Numbered from the stretch's first letter, positions 47,111 to 60,063 are shown. The stretch is 64,000 nucleotides of DNA from Nemophila menziesii (GCA_029959085.1 JARWIR010000021.1:18997620-19061619), one strand, 5' to 3'. Notes: generated from the sequence alone by a model not told the origin. A program made the numbers and translations.

Positions 47111-49980
47111 TTAACTGAAAGAGATATGTATGAAGTTGTGGTGTTGGCAATGACATATTTATGGACTAGTGGTATCGTTAGATTGGGTTAGCCAACAATA
47201 AATAAATAGTTATATACTGAATAAGAAATAAATAATATAAATTTAATCAAATATTATAAAATAATACCAATCAATCACAACAAAAACAAGAAATAACAAA
47301 AAAAAAATTGAGAAAATAATTATGTTATCCAACAAAGTCATATAATATTTTTGAATTTATTACGACTTTATAGAATATTTTCTAATAATACTTAATGTTT
47401 TTGCGAACATGGGCTTTCCTACTATTGATTTTTCTTCCAGCTTGTTTTGCGGCTCGTGATAACTCTTATTATCTGTATGCGATCATCTTTCACTGGGGAT
47501 TATTAGATGCCCTCATCTTCAAAGCTTGATAATGTTTATTTGATAAGACTTTAGGATCTAGTTCTTTTCACTTGCACAATCCAGTACAAAAGTTTATACA
47601 AATAATATTTTAAATCTATATACTTATAATACAAATAAAATCTTACTTAATTTGAAGCTTATAACTACATAGATTAATTTTAAAATCATACTTTTTATAC
47701 ATTACATGTTATGTGAATATTATAATCACTCAAAAAAGGATGCGTCGACGATTGAAAATGGATACTAACCTATTTTCATTATTTTACTAATTTACTTACC
47801 TCGACTTATGATTATGATAATTTGTTTAAACATATCTATAGAAAAATATTATATTGACCTTTCATTGATTAAAAAAGTATTAGATCTAACTTCTTAAAAT
47901 TAATTAGATAAAATAAATAAATTGAGTAATACGTTTCTTTACCTTGCAGTATTACTTGTCTCTATTTTTTCATCACAACTAGGGACAAATCTCCAAATGG
48001 TTTAACCTAAAGAAAAAATAATTAGTAAAGTAATATATATCCATTATAAAATTATACATCAATATTTAAAAGCTAATATAAACAATTTCTTGTTCAATAT
48101 CACTCAAATATATACTAATATTTATTTCATAATTTTCTATTGAACATCAAAACTTAAAAGAATTTAAGTTGAGTAATTTCATTATCATTTTCACTTTCTA
48201 AGTATAGAAAATAACTATATATTTCTTCCTAGCATAAGAGTAAGGCCATTCATTTCCGATGAATCTTCAATATCTTTGTCGTTAGTGTCTGATGTTTTCA
48301 TCTTGTTAACAACTTCTGAATGAAAAAAAATCTTATACCAACGTGAATTTTTTTAAATGAAAATAATATAAAAATAGGATAATAAATTTGTTATTAATAT
48401 GAAATTAATATGTAATCAAATGACTTAATTAGGTAAATCATCTTAGTTATCATATGGTACACAAATAGTATCACACTTCAAACTTCATCAGCAACGATGC
48501 ATATTATATTTTAAATTTTTACTGATTCCTAAATTTTCCTGTATACGTCATCTATTAAAAAGAATGATTATTAATTATTTGATACCCAAAAACTTTTATT
48601 TAGTGTTATGACATATTTCTGCGAAAAAAGCAGTACAAGGTTCAAGTATTAATTCATTGTTTTATAAATCTAATTATTCATTTAATTTTTTTATATTTTA
48701 ATATTTTTGTAAAAGGATAACTCTCTAGGTTTAACACTTTGCAAAATTAAACAGACCAAAAATTAGTATTATGTAAATAATACACAACAACCTATTGTAT
48801 ACGTGGAATAATTCAATTAAGTGATTCATATATAAATTTTGTAGTCATCTCTAAAATGTAAATAAACATCATGCTTATATAGATTAACTATACAAATATA
48901 TTTTATCACTTAATAAGATTGCTTGAAAATTGAAAGTACTTGTATAATTTGAATAAATAAATTGTTAGTAAAATGAAAAATACCTATCAATAATTGTAAA
49001 AAACTTAAAATTTCTTATGGATGTTATTATATAACTCATTTAAAACTGTATGTATTTACAAAGTCTAAAGAAGATCTTCTTTTATTTTACAACATATCAT
49101 TAATAGAGAAGATTAAAATTCTAGAACAAACTATTAGTTATATAAAAGACTAGCAAACTCATATCATACCTTTTTTACTGGTTGACATGATCAAAATTTT
49201 AGATCTGAAAATTAAAACAAGAGTATAAAACATTAATACCAATATATAATTAAAGGTTAATTATTTATTTATGGTAAAAATATGTTAGAAATTACATAAT
49301 CTTCAAAAAGTTTGTAATGAAAAACAAAGAGAAAATTATTTGTATTAAATTTTGATGAATATCACAACATATAGAGTTTATTATATAGGAAAACAATTTG
49401 TATTGGGTATATCCATTATTTATTTCAATATTCTAATTGTAATAAAGATGATGTTTTTATTGATAACTTTTAATTCTAATATAAAAAAATATTTAATAAA
49501 GTCGGTGAATCTGTTATTAATTGTTATTAAATGATAAAGATGTATAAATTTAAATTACAATGTTGAAAAAATGAAAGAGTAATAAAAAGTAAACTAACCT
49601 TTTTAAATTAAATAATAAGTTAATGTTTAGACACACAAAATAATTTAAATTATTTAATTTAATTAAAATTTGATAAAAAATGAATGAAGTACAAGAAAAT
49701 GTTATTACAATTGTCATATTCATGATATTTCGAGTAAACCCTAGATAAATTGAATTAAAAGGGAGTGTGGAAAGTCTATCAAACCCAATATGATATTACA
49801 ACAGACTTATTTAAGTTTAGTAAGTTTGAGGAGGATGACTATGATGAATGCGCATGTAGGTGAAAGTCAATTATATTATCGATGGAGTCCTCTGGTAAGA
49901 AATTATTTGTTTTAATATCACATCAAGAAGAATTCTAGCATGAAATTATTTTTTCTCAACAAAAAAGATATTATTTAATA
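47111..49980. other. very AT-rich DNA with possible decayed exons (minus)
   Basis: No confident gene. The minus strand has several exon-like islands in AT-rich surroundings. At 49209-49171, after TTTTCAG, is ATCTAAAATTTTGATCATGT with a following donor AAAAAG/GTATGA and the reading MSTSKK. At about 48310-48220, after TTCATTCAG, is VVNKMKTSDTNDKDIEDSSE. At about 48008-47943 an island is bounded by TTTAG and AAG/GTAAAG. At about 47545-47395 is RAAKQAGRKINSRKAHVRK. Their order is consistent with one decayed gene, but no family is recognised. Confidence 0.3.
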
Positions 49981-51590
49981 TCAAACAATCAAGTGTATCT
50001 TACTTGAACCTTACAAAGGTGCAAACATGAAATTAAGTACGTTAAACCTTATTGCACTTTGAAAACAATAACAAGTTTCCAATTAGTAGCATTTTTCATC
50101 CTTTGATCCTTGAACTTTAACCTTTCATAATCATTAAACTTGATGAATATAAATAAATGAATCTTTTGAAAGATTCCATCCTTATTAAAACTTTTCTGAT
50201 GTGTATATTTGTGCTTCTATTAGACCAAAACAAGTATAAAAACAGTGAACCAAAAGTGTACACAACTTCAGTAAACTTATTGTCAGTTTACACGAGTATG
50301 CAGTCCATAAATCATCCCAACTACAAGCAATATTCATATCACTATCACTTAATTTTAAATATTTGTGAATTATTCTTTTAAATAAAGAAAACTTAGTGAA
50401 TAAGTGATCTCTTGTTTCCATAATGCAACGACAAATTTCACACAATAAATTGATTTGTATCATCCACTCAATCATTCAAATTTTTGTGGAATCCAAGTTG
50501 TACTACCAAACCAAGCACATAAGCTACATCTATGAATGTTCATTTTGCGCTAGATAATGCGAGTCCATTGAAAGATATATTCCAATGTTTTGATGGAGTT
50601 CTTAGTCTTCATAAAAGAAAATTTGTTCTTGATGTATATCTTTTTTGATCATCCTGGCATATATAACACTCAAAAAGATACTTATATCAGTAACTTCTAC
50701 AAGGATTGCTTGAAATGTTTCTTTAATTATCCTAACATTAATTTCATTACTCTTCCAAAGAATCTGAACTTTACATTTTGGATCACTCTTATAATTGTGA
50801 TGATACCAAAATTAGAGAAATGATCTTTAGTAATATTTAACATGTTATTATTTCTAACTTTAGTTTAAAGTAAGTCATGAGTTGAACCTTATTATTGAAC
50901 ATGAAATTCAAGACATCAAGTTGTCTTAGATTCATGTTCAACCCTCTTACATTCCATGACCCTAATATCATGGAATAGAAGGTTTGTTTATTTGTATGTT
51001 CAACTTGAGAATTTCTAATGAGCCTCATAACATCATCATCAAGCTAAGATAGTGGACTATTAAGTACATTTAAAGAATTATTCTCAGGAACATGTGAAGA
51101 GTAGTTAGTACTTCCTTGATCATTGTCTTTAGATCATTGGGTTACAACTTCTATTTATCCTCATTATCATCTAGAGGGGAACTATCCATAACATTAACTA
51201 TAATATTAGCTTTAGCCTTCTTAGTTGTATCGAGTCTCTTTTTGTTCTCTTGATTATTTTGATTTTAAACCCAAACTTTCTCAATTTTGCACATAAAATA
51301 TCCAAACTGCTTGCACTTAGGGAATTGTTTATTCTTCTAATCATGTGAAGTATCAACCTCCTCAATATAGTCAAGACCTACATCAACATGTATTTTACTT
51401 GGCAATTCAGCTTTCATGTTAACCTCCACACAAACTCGAGCATTACCCAATCCAGTTCTAGATTCAGTTACCGAATCCATTTGTAGAGGTTTACCCACTC
51501 CACTAGAAACATACCCAATATCTTCCTTAGTCTAAAGATCCATAGGAACATTTTTCAGCGTAACTCATAAAGGAATTTGATCAACATCTA
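49981..51590 (-). mobile_element. internally deleted LINE, tandem copy 1
   Basis: Minus-strand order within 1.61 kb: the ORF1 C-terminal part (NVPMDL, GKPLQMDSVTESRTGLGNAR, ARVCVEVNMKAELP, and a KCKQFGYFMC zinc-knuckle remnant), then the endonuclease start GSWNVRGLNMNLRQLDVLNF, then directly the zinc-binding domain (CEICRCIMETRDHLFTKFSL) and 3' sequence. The rest of the endonuclease and the whole RT are absent, so it could not move by itself. It is bounded by GATTGTTTGAT on the minus strand, the same point at which the next copy begins. Confidence 0.8.
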
Positions 51591-52777
51591 TCAAACAATC
51601 AACAGTATATTACTTGAAGCTTACAAAGGTGCTAACATGAAACTAATTAAGTTAAATCATATTGCAGTTTTAAAACACTAACAAGTTTCCAATTAGTAGA
51701 AATTTTAATCCTTTGATCTTTGAGCTTGAACCTTTCATAATCGTTAAACTTGATGAGCATAAACTAATGAATCTTTTGAAATATTTCATCCTTACTAAAC
51801 ACTTTTCCCTTGTGTATATTCTTGCTTCTATTGGACCAAATCAAGTAAGAAAACGGTGAACCAAACAAATTACACAACTTCAATAAACTTATTGTCAGTT
51901 TTCATGAGTATGTAGTCCATAATATCATCTCAACTAGAAGCAATAGTCATATCACTATCACTTAACTTGAAGCATTTGTGAAGTATTCTTTTAAATAAAG
52001 AAAACTTAGTGATTAAATGTCTCTGGTTTCTATAATGCAATGAAAAATTTCATATAATGAATTGATTTGTATCCCCCACTCAATCATTCTATTTTTTATG
52101 GAAAGCCAAGTTGTACTAGCGAGCCAAGCACATAAGCTACATCTATGAATGTTCATGTCGTGTTAGATAATGGGAGTCCATTCAAAGATATATACCAATG
52201 TTTTGATAGAATTCATGATCTTCTTAAAATAAAATTCGTTCTTGATGTATCTCTTTTTTGATCTTCCTGGTATATATAACACTCAAAAAGATACTCATAT
52301 CAGTGACTTCAATAGGGATTGCTTGAAATGTTTGTTCAATCATCCTAACATTAATTTCATTACTCTTCCAAAGAATCTAAATTTTACCTTTTGAATCACT
52401 CTTATAATTGTGATGAAGCCAAAATTATAGAAATGATCTTTAGTAATATTTAACAGTTTATTATCTCTAACTTTAGTTTCAAGTAAGGACATAAGTTGAA
52501 CCTTATTATTGAACATGAAATTCAAGACATCAAGTAGTCTTAGGGTCATGTTCAACCCTCTTACATTCCATGACCCTAATATCTTGGAATAGGTGGTTTG
52601 TTTTTACTGTTATCTTCAACTTGAGAAATTTTAATGAGCCTCATAACATCATCATCAAGCTAAGATAGTGGACTATTACGTACATTTAAAAAATTATTCT
52701 CAGGAACAGTTGAAGAGTAGTTGGTACTTCCTTGATCATTTCCTTTAGATCTTCGGGTTACAAACTTCTAATTATCG

Positions 52778-53532
52778 TGGTGGTCCTTTGTGTGTTCTAA
52801 AATAAATGCAAATGTAAATCGAACCACAACCGCAAGTGTACGGTTGTCCCAAGTAATATAGTTGATAAAACAGATTCGTTCCAAGGACGGGATGGTTGAC
52901 TACAATGCTTATCTATTAATGATTTATTGCACTTATGAAAGCAAGTAAAAGATATTTTGATTAATTGGTTGGTTTATATTAATCCTAAGTATGAAAGATT
53001 AATGCGAAAATATAAATAAGTAACTAAGATGCAAGTAAATAAAAGTGATACGCAAGTATGAGCAGACGCAAGGGTTTTCCTAACTATCATTCATTTCATA
53101 TATTGTTTAAGGGACAAATCGGTAAATTTGTATTGGTCGGGATTCTATATTCTCCTTACCCCCGTCAGGGTGGACTAAGGAGCAACTTTCAAGTGCTACA
53201 AACCCCGTCAGGGTGATTATAGTCCACTCTCAAGTGATTAAGTCTAAATTACCCAATAGGCCATAGTTTTAATTAAGCTCGTCAGAGTCAAATAATTTCT
53301 AACCTACATTCGTTAACTAGTTCGGTACCTAAACCCCCCGTCAAGGTGATCCAATCGCCACTAATTGGAATAGCCTAGATACTAAATCCTATCATTGGTT
53401 AATTACGTCAATAATAGTAATTAAAATGCAAATTAAAGAAAAATACAATTTACCCAATTTGATTTAAATAATAAATATCCCAAATCCAAATGTATAGAAT
53501 GAAATCAAATTGGGATTAACCCATTATGCGTT
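52778..53532 (-). repeat. 3' LTR of the gypsy element, first half missing
   Basis: This stretch matches 58038-58806 almost base for base. Differences include GTGTACGG/GTATACGG near 52836, TTAATTGG/TTGATTTG near 52960 and a 14-base gap at about 53064. Beyond 53532 the match stops abruptly, so about 830 bases of the LTR's U3 side are absent. A deletion removing the polypurine tract and LTR start explains this. Confidence 0.85.
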
Positions 53533-55856
53533 CCCCAACTCAAACCTTTGTCGTTCCGACAAAGCAAAACTAAAAATAAGGGGAATGAAGTAGATGCAAG
53601 AGAACATTGAATCTAGCAAATAAACCCTAAAGCAGTGCTAAAGATTAATCTCATATAGCAAACATTAAGAACTAACATACACATACACTAATCATGCAAC
53701 ATCAAACACAAATAACTTCAAGCATAAAATTAACTTTGCAATGCTAGAAGGTTACACTTGTACTTATCTCATTATGATGGCTATAGTTTGTTCCTCGATC
53801 CTTACTCGCTTTGAACGCTCCACTTAGTATACAACCTATTAACTTACCATGCACCTAGGAATGACGAGGACTTTACGGTTTTAGCGTAGGCTTAGGGACG
53901 GTGTGGTATGTATATTTGGTAAATTTGAAGTGAGCTTTTGGCTCTCTCCTCACTTACCATCAACAACTGTCTACGAGCTTGAGTTTACACTCATATAATG
54001 TTCTCACTCAACCCATTTGACGCGCTAATGTTGCGTCCCCATGTCAACCCAATATAAACTAAGATGATTTTTCAAAATATTCCACTTTGCCGGTTTATTT
54101 TATTCTTTCTTTCTTTTTATTTTCTTTTTCATTTCTTTTCTTCTTTTTTTTGTACAAGATACCCATGACCATCATTTTGATGTGAAAGGTCATGTCTCTT
54201 ATAATTTTTTTTCTTTTTTCTTTTTTTTTCTTTTTCAAATCCCGGCAAAGGGTTACAAATAATAATATCATCTTTTATTTGTGTGCCTTAATACAAACAC
54301 ATATAATCCCTTCCCAATGTATCTTCCCAAATGTGGACCCTCCACCCCAAACACAAGCTCGAGACAGGTCTCAGGATCGTGATTCAAGTGCGGGTCATTT
54401 GGTCATGCTTAATAATCTAAGGGATAATGGGCTTATATCGTGGCTAGAAAAGAAAAGGCTTAAGGCTCAAAATTGAGCTAAGACGGATACAATTATAATA
54501 AGGGATAGCAAGATAAAAGGCTTCAAATGGCTAACAAAGAACTGCCCCTATCATTTTCCTAACTACATGGTTCGTCTCTAGTTCATATCTAAGTGGGTTC
54601 TCTACTAATTTAGATCTCACGTTCTACAAACCAAACATTTTCCTTAAGTACAAGCTTACTTCTTTTGCATTGTTCATTAATTTTTCCTATTCATTATCTA
54701 TGTTTGCATGCAATTGTAAGTGCGTTTTATGTTATTCCCTAAGGTCCACTATTTACTATCATAGATTCATCAAAAGTATGCTTAAAAGGGACATTTAAAA
54801 TCTTCTACAGACAAACGCAACTCCTACTTAATTTATTGAAGGCAATTAAAAACAAATAAACACATAAAAACTGGGATGAGGCAACGAACCCCACCCCAAA
54901 CTCAAAAATGAGTCGTGTCCCCACGACTCGAAAAGACTCAATAAAGAAATTAAAATAATATACACTAAATGAGAAAAGGATTGGAAAACATATCTGGATC
55001 GACACTAGGCCGATTACGTGTAGTCTCATGTTGAAATTTTGAATACTTCTTTATCAAGCTTAAAAGATCATGTATTTGTTGCGTTCAACTTGATTAAAGT
55101 GTTCTTCATTACCTCAAACTCTTTTGTCATATTTTCCAAGTCTTCATCATTTCCTAACCCTCTAAATCATCATCTCGTCTACGAAAACCTTTCTTCAACA
55201 CCCAACTTTCCATCTTCATCATGTTCTTCGTACCTTTTCCAACCTTCATGGTCATCTTTGATGACCCCAAACTCAATTTTTCACCTACTTAAAGATTACT
55301 TGCAAAATATATAATATTAATATGCTCAAACAATTCACAATTCCTCCGCTAAATAACTAAAATAAATCTTAATTCCCAACTAGTAATAGAAATAAAAGAA
55401 TAGTTCTAGCTATTTTACCGGATTGGCCATGGAATTTATGATGATTTGATACCTTGCACTTGCAATCTCCAACCTTCAAATTACCAAAGCTATTGATGAA
55501 ATTTGTGTCTCTTAATATTGTTGAAAGTGGCACAGTAGTGGAATTGGTGATTTATTTGAGATGGTTATGTAATATCTATGGTGTTGGAAAGGTTTAAAGG
55601 ATATAATTTAAGCTTTGGTGAAGAAATTTTTGGATTAAAACTTGAATTTCTTGGTGTTTTTGGAGAGATTTGTGATTGATTATGTGTTGGGATGATGTTT
55701 AGAGCGATGGATTGGTGATATTTTGGTGTTTTGATGGTGGAATTTAAGTATTTTTGGAGCTTTGGTTCGTCATCAATGGTGTTTCATGTGTTGGAGGCCA
55801 AAGGAGAGGGAAAAATAAGGTTTCGTAAGCTTTAGGTCTATTTTCACCGAGACCAA
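53533..55856 (-). other. 3' non-coding region of the gypsy element
   Basis: No coding domain. It contains T-rich/C-rich tracts (54090-54235 on the plus strand) and GAGTCGTGTCCCCACGACTC, an 18-base hairpin-like word near 54911. Long post-pol non-coding regions are usual in plant gypsy elements of this type. Confidence 0.5.
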
Positions 55857-56116
55857 GACCGGCATGCCGGTCAGATGACCGGCTAGCCGGTCGCGAACGA
55901 CGACCTCCCCAACAGCTAGGTCTCGAAAAGTTATGCAGTTTAGGCTCAAAGATCACCTGATTCGGACACCCGAGCGCAAAGATATCGCTTGCCGAACTAT
56001 TCTCTGGTTTTTTTTTTTTACCTCTGACGCAAGCCTCTTGCATCGTTGCTTACGCAGTAACCAGAAACATCATCGTCATCGGCCGGCTAGCCGGTCATCT
56101 GACCGGTATGCCGGCG
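55857..56116. repeat. inverted pair of double 16-bp palindromes
   Basis: 55857-55892 holds GACCGGCATGCCGGTC and GACCGGCTAGCCGGTC, two perfect 16-base palindromes, separated by AGAT. At 56081-56116 the same block occurs inverted with a few changes (GGCCGGCTAGCCGGTC, ATCT, GACCGGTATGCCGGCG). They are by far the most GC-rich words of the window. Confidence 0.9.
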
Positions 56117-56154
56117 GCACGTCGCTGGCGCGAATGAAGACGCAGTCATGCTGT

Positions 56155-56475
56155 GACGCAGTGGTCAGAAACTTTTAACTGTTTATCTGAACATTTCGAC
56201 TTCACCATTGGATAGAGCTCGAAAAGTTATGCGGTTTAGGCTCAAGAAAAAATTAATTCCGACCTCCGAGCATCAAGTTATGATCTTCTGAAGTTGCTGA
56301 ATGAGGACGCAGTCGTGCTTCTTCGTCGCTGACGCAGTGGTCAGAAACTTTTAGCTACTTATCTGAACTTTTCGACTTCACCATTGGATAGAGATTGAAA
56401 AGTTATGCGGTTTAGGCTCAAGAAAAAGTTAATTCCGACCTCCGAGCATCAAGGTATGATCTTCCGAAGTTGCTG
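56155..56475. repeat. 176-bp direct repeat, two copies
   Basis: GACGCAGTGGTCAGAAACTT begins at 56155 and again at 56331. The copies share CATTGGATAGAG, AAAAGTTATGCGGTTTAGGC and CGACCTCCGAGCATCAAG with few differences, and the second is cut short at about 56475. A third more diverged relative lies at about 55919-56000. Confidence 0.85.
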
Positions 56476-56663
56476 ATAACCTAACTACCCCACACTCATG
56501 ACCTTTACTCCTGTAATCATCAAAAACACCAACCTTTCTTATTTCTTAAAAATAAACACTAAATCAATAACCGTTACTCTAATTTACACTAAGAATTTAA
56601 AAGACATGAAAGCAATTTAAAACATGGGTTGTCTCCCAAGAAGCACTTTTGTTTATTACGTCT

Positions 56664-57886
56664 TTAAGTTCGACGCGTTACCTTCCATGAAGATGGTGAT
56701 GAGGCCCTTGCGGTGTTCCTCCGCTTAAACTCGCCTCTTCCTTGATGTAAAAGCTTAAGAACCTTCCCCCTTATAATATTATTTAGTCGATCTCTGAAAG
56801 GAGGTGGGTAAGTACTTCGTTTCGCCTTCTTACTTTCACGACGAAACTCATTTTCCACCACATTATAGTAGATAACCGTTCTCAACGGTATAAGCTTATT
56901 TTTATTCCTTGTTTCAATCTCAGATTCGTCTTTAAAATGTGGTGGGTAGGTGCTCCTCCTTGCCTTTTTGCTCTCGCGGTGTGGCACCTTGCTTGTATAA
57001 CACATATTGATCATTTGTGGTAGTGGAAGTGATTCTAATTTTTCATCTCTAATAATGATTCGTGGTAGAGAGGGTGATTGGTGAACTTTTTGTGGCGGAT
57101 ATTCAATTTCTATTTTATCTTTAACCTTTAATTCTTCAACTGATTCTCCAACCATTTCACATTCGTCTTCACTTTCAACCCAATCTTCCACTATTACCTC
57201 ATAATATTCTTTCTTTGGATTTTCTATAACCTCGATCTCCACCTCTTCTTGTTTGCGTTCTATATCTTGATCATGTGTATACACCTCGGGAATAGCAATC
57301 TCTGTGTTAACTTCTAGGATTTGTGTTGCTACTCTTTCTTCCCCCATGCTAACAAGATCCTCAACCACATGGTGGTCTTCATTTATAATCGGCACGGTGT
57401 TCATATCACTAGAACTAATACCTTCCTTCAACACCTCCTCCTCAACTGTTTCTCCAATGTGAGTAAGAATTTCACCTAGCTGATTTTGCATTCTTTTCAA
57501 GTTGGAATTTCTTTCATCTTTTAACTTCAGTGATTGTTCATATAAGCTCACGAGTTCTTTAAGTGATCTATCTAATTGGGAAATTTGTGGTGAAGGTGGA
57601 GGTTGTTGAATGTTTTCAACCCACTGGTTGTTCCATTCATGCTCGTGTTGATAGTGATATGATAGCTGCTGTTGATTGTTCTCGATCCATTGATTGTTCC
57701 ATTCAGGCTCTTGTTGATAGTGATATGGTGTTTGTTGTTGATTATTCCCGATCCATGATTGTTCCATCCTTGCTCTTGCGGGTATTGATAAGGTTGTTGG
57801 TAAGAATTTATACCCCATTGTTGTTGTCCCGAAGAGTCTTCCCAATAGTCAAATGGACCAGGATTTGGGTAATGTTCTCTATACAT
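56664..57886 (-). CDS. gag-like ORF of the non-autonomous gypsy element (frameshifted)
   Basis: It starts MYREHYPNPGPFDYWEDSSG at 57886, then shifts frame once at about 57770-57740 and stays open to 56664, about 400 codons in all. The N-terminal part has three tandem Q/N-rich repeats of the type EWNNQWIENNQQQ. A predicted coiled coil follows (RSLKELVSLYEQSLKLKDER, NLKRMQNQLGEI), like the helix after the capsid in gypsy Gag. Next is a long Glu-rich acidic region. Near the C-terminus the motif RESKKARRSTYPPHFKD occurs twice. No zinc knuckle or protease is present. The start lies about 130 bases past the primer site. I infer a degenerate or repurposed Gag rather than a known enzyme. Confidence 0.65.
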
Positions 57887-58012
57887 CTTTAATTAAATTT
57901 CTTGATCATTACCTGAATAAAGCACCTGTAAAAACAAAACAAACACAAGCGTAAAACTGAAAATAAAAATGCAACTATCACTAAAGGATAAACACCGTGG
58001 TCACACGCTACC

Positions 58013-58031
58013 GTCCCCGGCAGCGGCGCCA
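58013..58031 (-). promoter_or_regulatory. primer binding site (tRNA-Asp type)
   Basis: On the minus strand TGGCGCCGCTGCCGGGGAC lies 6 nt after the 5' LTR end. It is complementary, with one mismatch, to the 3' end of plant tRNA-Asp (CCCCGGCAACGGCGCCA). This fixes the element's orientation and the LTR boundary. Confidence 0.9.
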
Positions 58032-58037
58032 AAAACT

Positions 58038-59632
58038 TGGTGGTCCTTTGTGTGTTCTAAAATAAATGCAAATGTAAATCGAACCACAACCGCAAGTATA
58101 CGGTTGTCCCAAGTAATATAGTTGATAAAACAGATTCGTTCCAAGGACGGGATGGTTGACTACAATGCTTATCTATTAATGATTTATTGCACTTATGAAA
58201 GCAAGTAAAAGATATTTTGATTGATTTGTTGGTTTATATTAATCCTAAGTATGAAAGATTAATGCAAAAATATAAATAAGTAACTAAGATGCAAGTAAAT
58301 AAAAGTGATACGCAAGTATGAGCAGGCAGTACTTGAGAGACGCAAGGGTTTTCCTAACTATCATTCATTTCATACATTGTTTAAGGGACAAATCGGTAAA
58401 TTTGTATTGGTCGGGATTCTATATTCTCCTTACCCCCGTCAGGGTGGACTAAGGAGCAACTTTCAAGTGCTACAAACCCCGTCAGGGTGATTATAGTCCA
58501 CTCTCAAGTGATTAAGTCTAAATTACCCAATAGGCCATAGGTTTAATTAAGCTCGTCAGAGTCAAATAATTTCTAACCTACATTCGTAAACTAGTTCGGT
58601 ACCTAAACCCCCCGTCAAGGTGATCCAATCGCCACTAATTGGAACAGCCTGGATACTAAATCCTATCATTGGTTAATTACGTCAATAATAGTAATTAAAA
58701 TGAAAATTAAAGAAAAATATAATTTACCCAATTTGATTTAAATAATAAATATCCCAAATCCAAATGTATAGAATGAAATCAAATTGGGATTAACCCATTA
58801 TGCGTTCTCAAACACTAATTAGGTTTTAGCTCATAATAATTAAAAAGAAAACTAAATTAAAAGAAATAAGATTCATATTGTTTTACAGAAATAAAAATAC
58901 AGAAAACCTAATTATGGAGTTGAATTGGCTGAGAATCGAAGATATAGACCGTCTCCAGCTCTTGTTTCTTCTTTTCCTTGTTTCTGCTTCTTCTCTGGAC
59001 GCTCTCTTCTAAGGATGTTTTAATTTTAAGAATAAATTGAGAGGTGCTGAATAATGAGGTCTAAAAGCCTATTAATAATGATAAAATCAGATTAGGGCTT
59101 TTACTTAAGGTTTAAGTGAAAATTAGAAAAGCCCAAGTCCACTAATTAAACCCAAATCCCGTAACTGGTGCACCACCTCCACTAAAACAGCTCTAGCCGA
59201 TTCGTTATAACTTCGATTGACCTCAAATCACTTGCTAAATTTCCGTAACTCGATAAGGAACATAATCTCTTCAAAGTTCAGCGGCTAAATCAACTCGTAA
59301 GTGCCTCGAAATCAGCAATCTTTGGCCTGTTTTCCAGATTTGCAGCTTCAAAATATAATTCTTTTCGGGATTTATCTTCAAGCTTTGACTTCATTACACG
59401 ATCTTTGACTTTATTCTCGGATTCCTCTCCTTGCTAATATTCAAAACCTACAAACTTTTCACTAAAACAAGCAATATTACGCGCAAAAGTTTAATAAATC
59501 AAAAATACTAGAAATAAAAGAGGAAATTCGGATTATTGCATATTTAGCCCAAAAGTCTATTAAATTAATCAAATAAACACCAAAAATGATGTCTTCCAAG
59601 GGCATAAAATTAGAACATTTAGGGAGACATCA
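58038..59632 (-). repeat. 5' LTR of the gypsy element
   Basis: A 1,595-bp LTR with TG...CA ends. The R/U5 side (58038-58806) is shared with the other end of the element; the U3 side (58807-59632) is unique in this window. It contains no coding sequence. Confidence 0.8.
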
Positions 59633-60063
59633 TATCCTCATAATCATCTAGAGGAGAATTATCCATAGAATTAACTATACTATTAGCTTTAGCCTTCTTA
59701 GTTGTAGCGAATTTTTTTGTTCTCTTTATTATTTTGATTTTAAACCAAACTTTCTCAATTTTTCACATAAAATATCCAAAATGCTTGCACATAGGGAATT
59801 GCTTAGGCTTCTAATAATGTGAAGTATCAACCTCCTGTATATCATCAAGACCTACATCAACATGTATTTACTTGGCAATTCAGCTATCATGTTAACCTCC
59901 ATACAAACTCAAGCATTACCCAATCTAGTTCTTGATTCAGTTACTGAATCTATTTGTAGAGGTTTACCCACTCCACTAGCAACATACCCAATATCTTCCT
60001 TAGTCTAAAGATCCATAGGAACAATTTTAAGCGTAATTCATAAAGGAATTTGATCGACATCTA

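Larger units (their letters stand above)
52778..59632 (-). mobile_element. non-autonomous Ty3/gypsy LTR retrotransposon, 6,855 bp
   Basis: Outer ends are TGATGTCTCCC (minus strand from 59632) and GGACCACCA (down to 52778), giving TG...CA ends. The flanks TATCG (52773-52777) and TATCC (59633-59637) form a 5-bp target duplication with one change. Order on the minus strand: 5' LTR, tRNA-Asp type primer site, one gag-like ORF, the remnant of AAGTGCTTCTTGGGAGACAA (typical sequence after gypsy pol), a long non-coding part and an incomplete 3' LTR. No protease, RT, RNase H or integrase is present, so it must have used proteins of another element. Confidence 0.85.
51591..60063 (-). mobile_element. 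internally deleted LINE, tandem copy 2, split by a gypsy insertion
   Basis: Two parts, 51591-52777 and 59633-60063 (about 1.61 kb together), reproduce copy 1 end to end. The endonuclease start lies at about 52600-52340 (NMTLRLLDVLNFMFNNKVQL, SLLETKVRDNKLLNITKDHF) and the zinc-binding region at about 52180-52000. The 6,855-bp gypsy element fills the gap. Substitutions relative to copy 1 are scattered and numerous, so the tandem duplication is old. Confidence 0.8.

Noticed and set aside
53059..53540. Short open frame GQIGKFVLVGILYSPYPRQG present in both LTRs (also at 58305-58490)
   Set aside because: It lies in LTR sequence, and the homologous frame has a different start and a 14-base indel, so it is unlikely to be coding.
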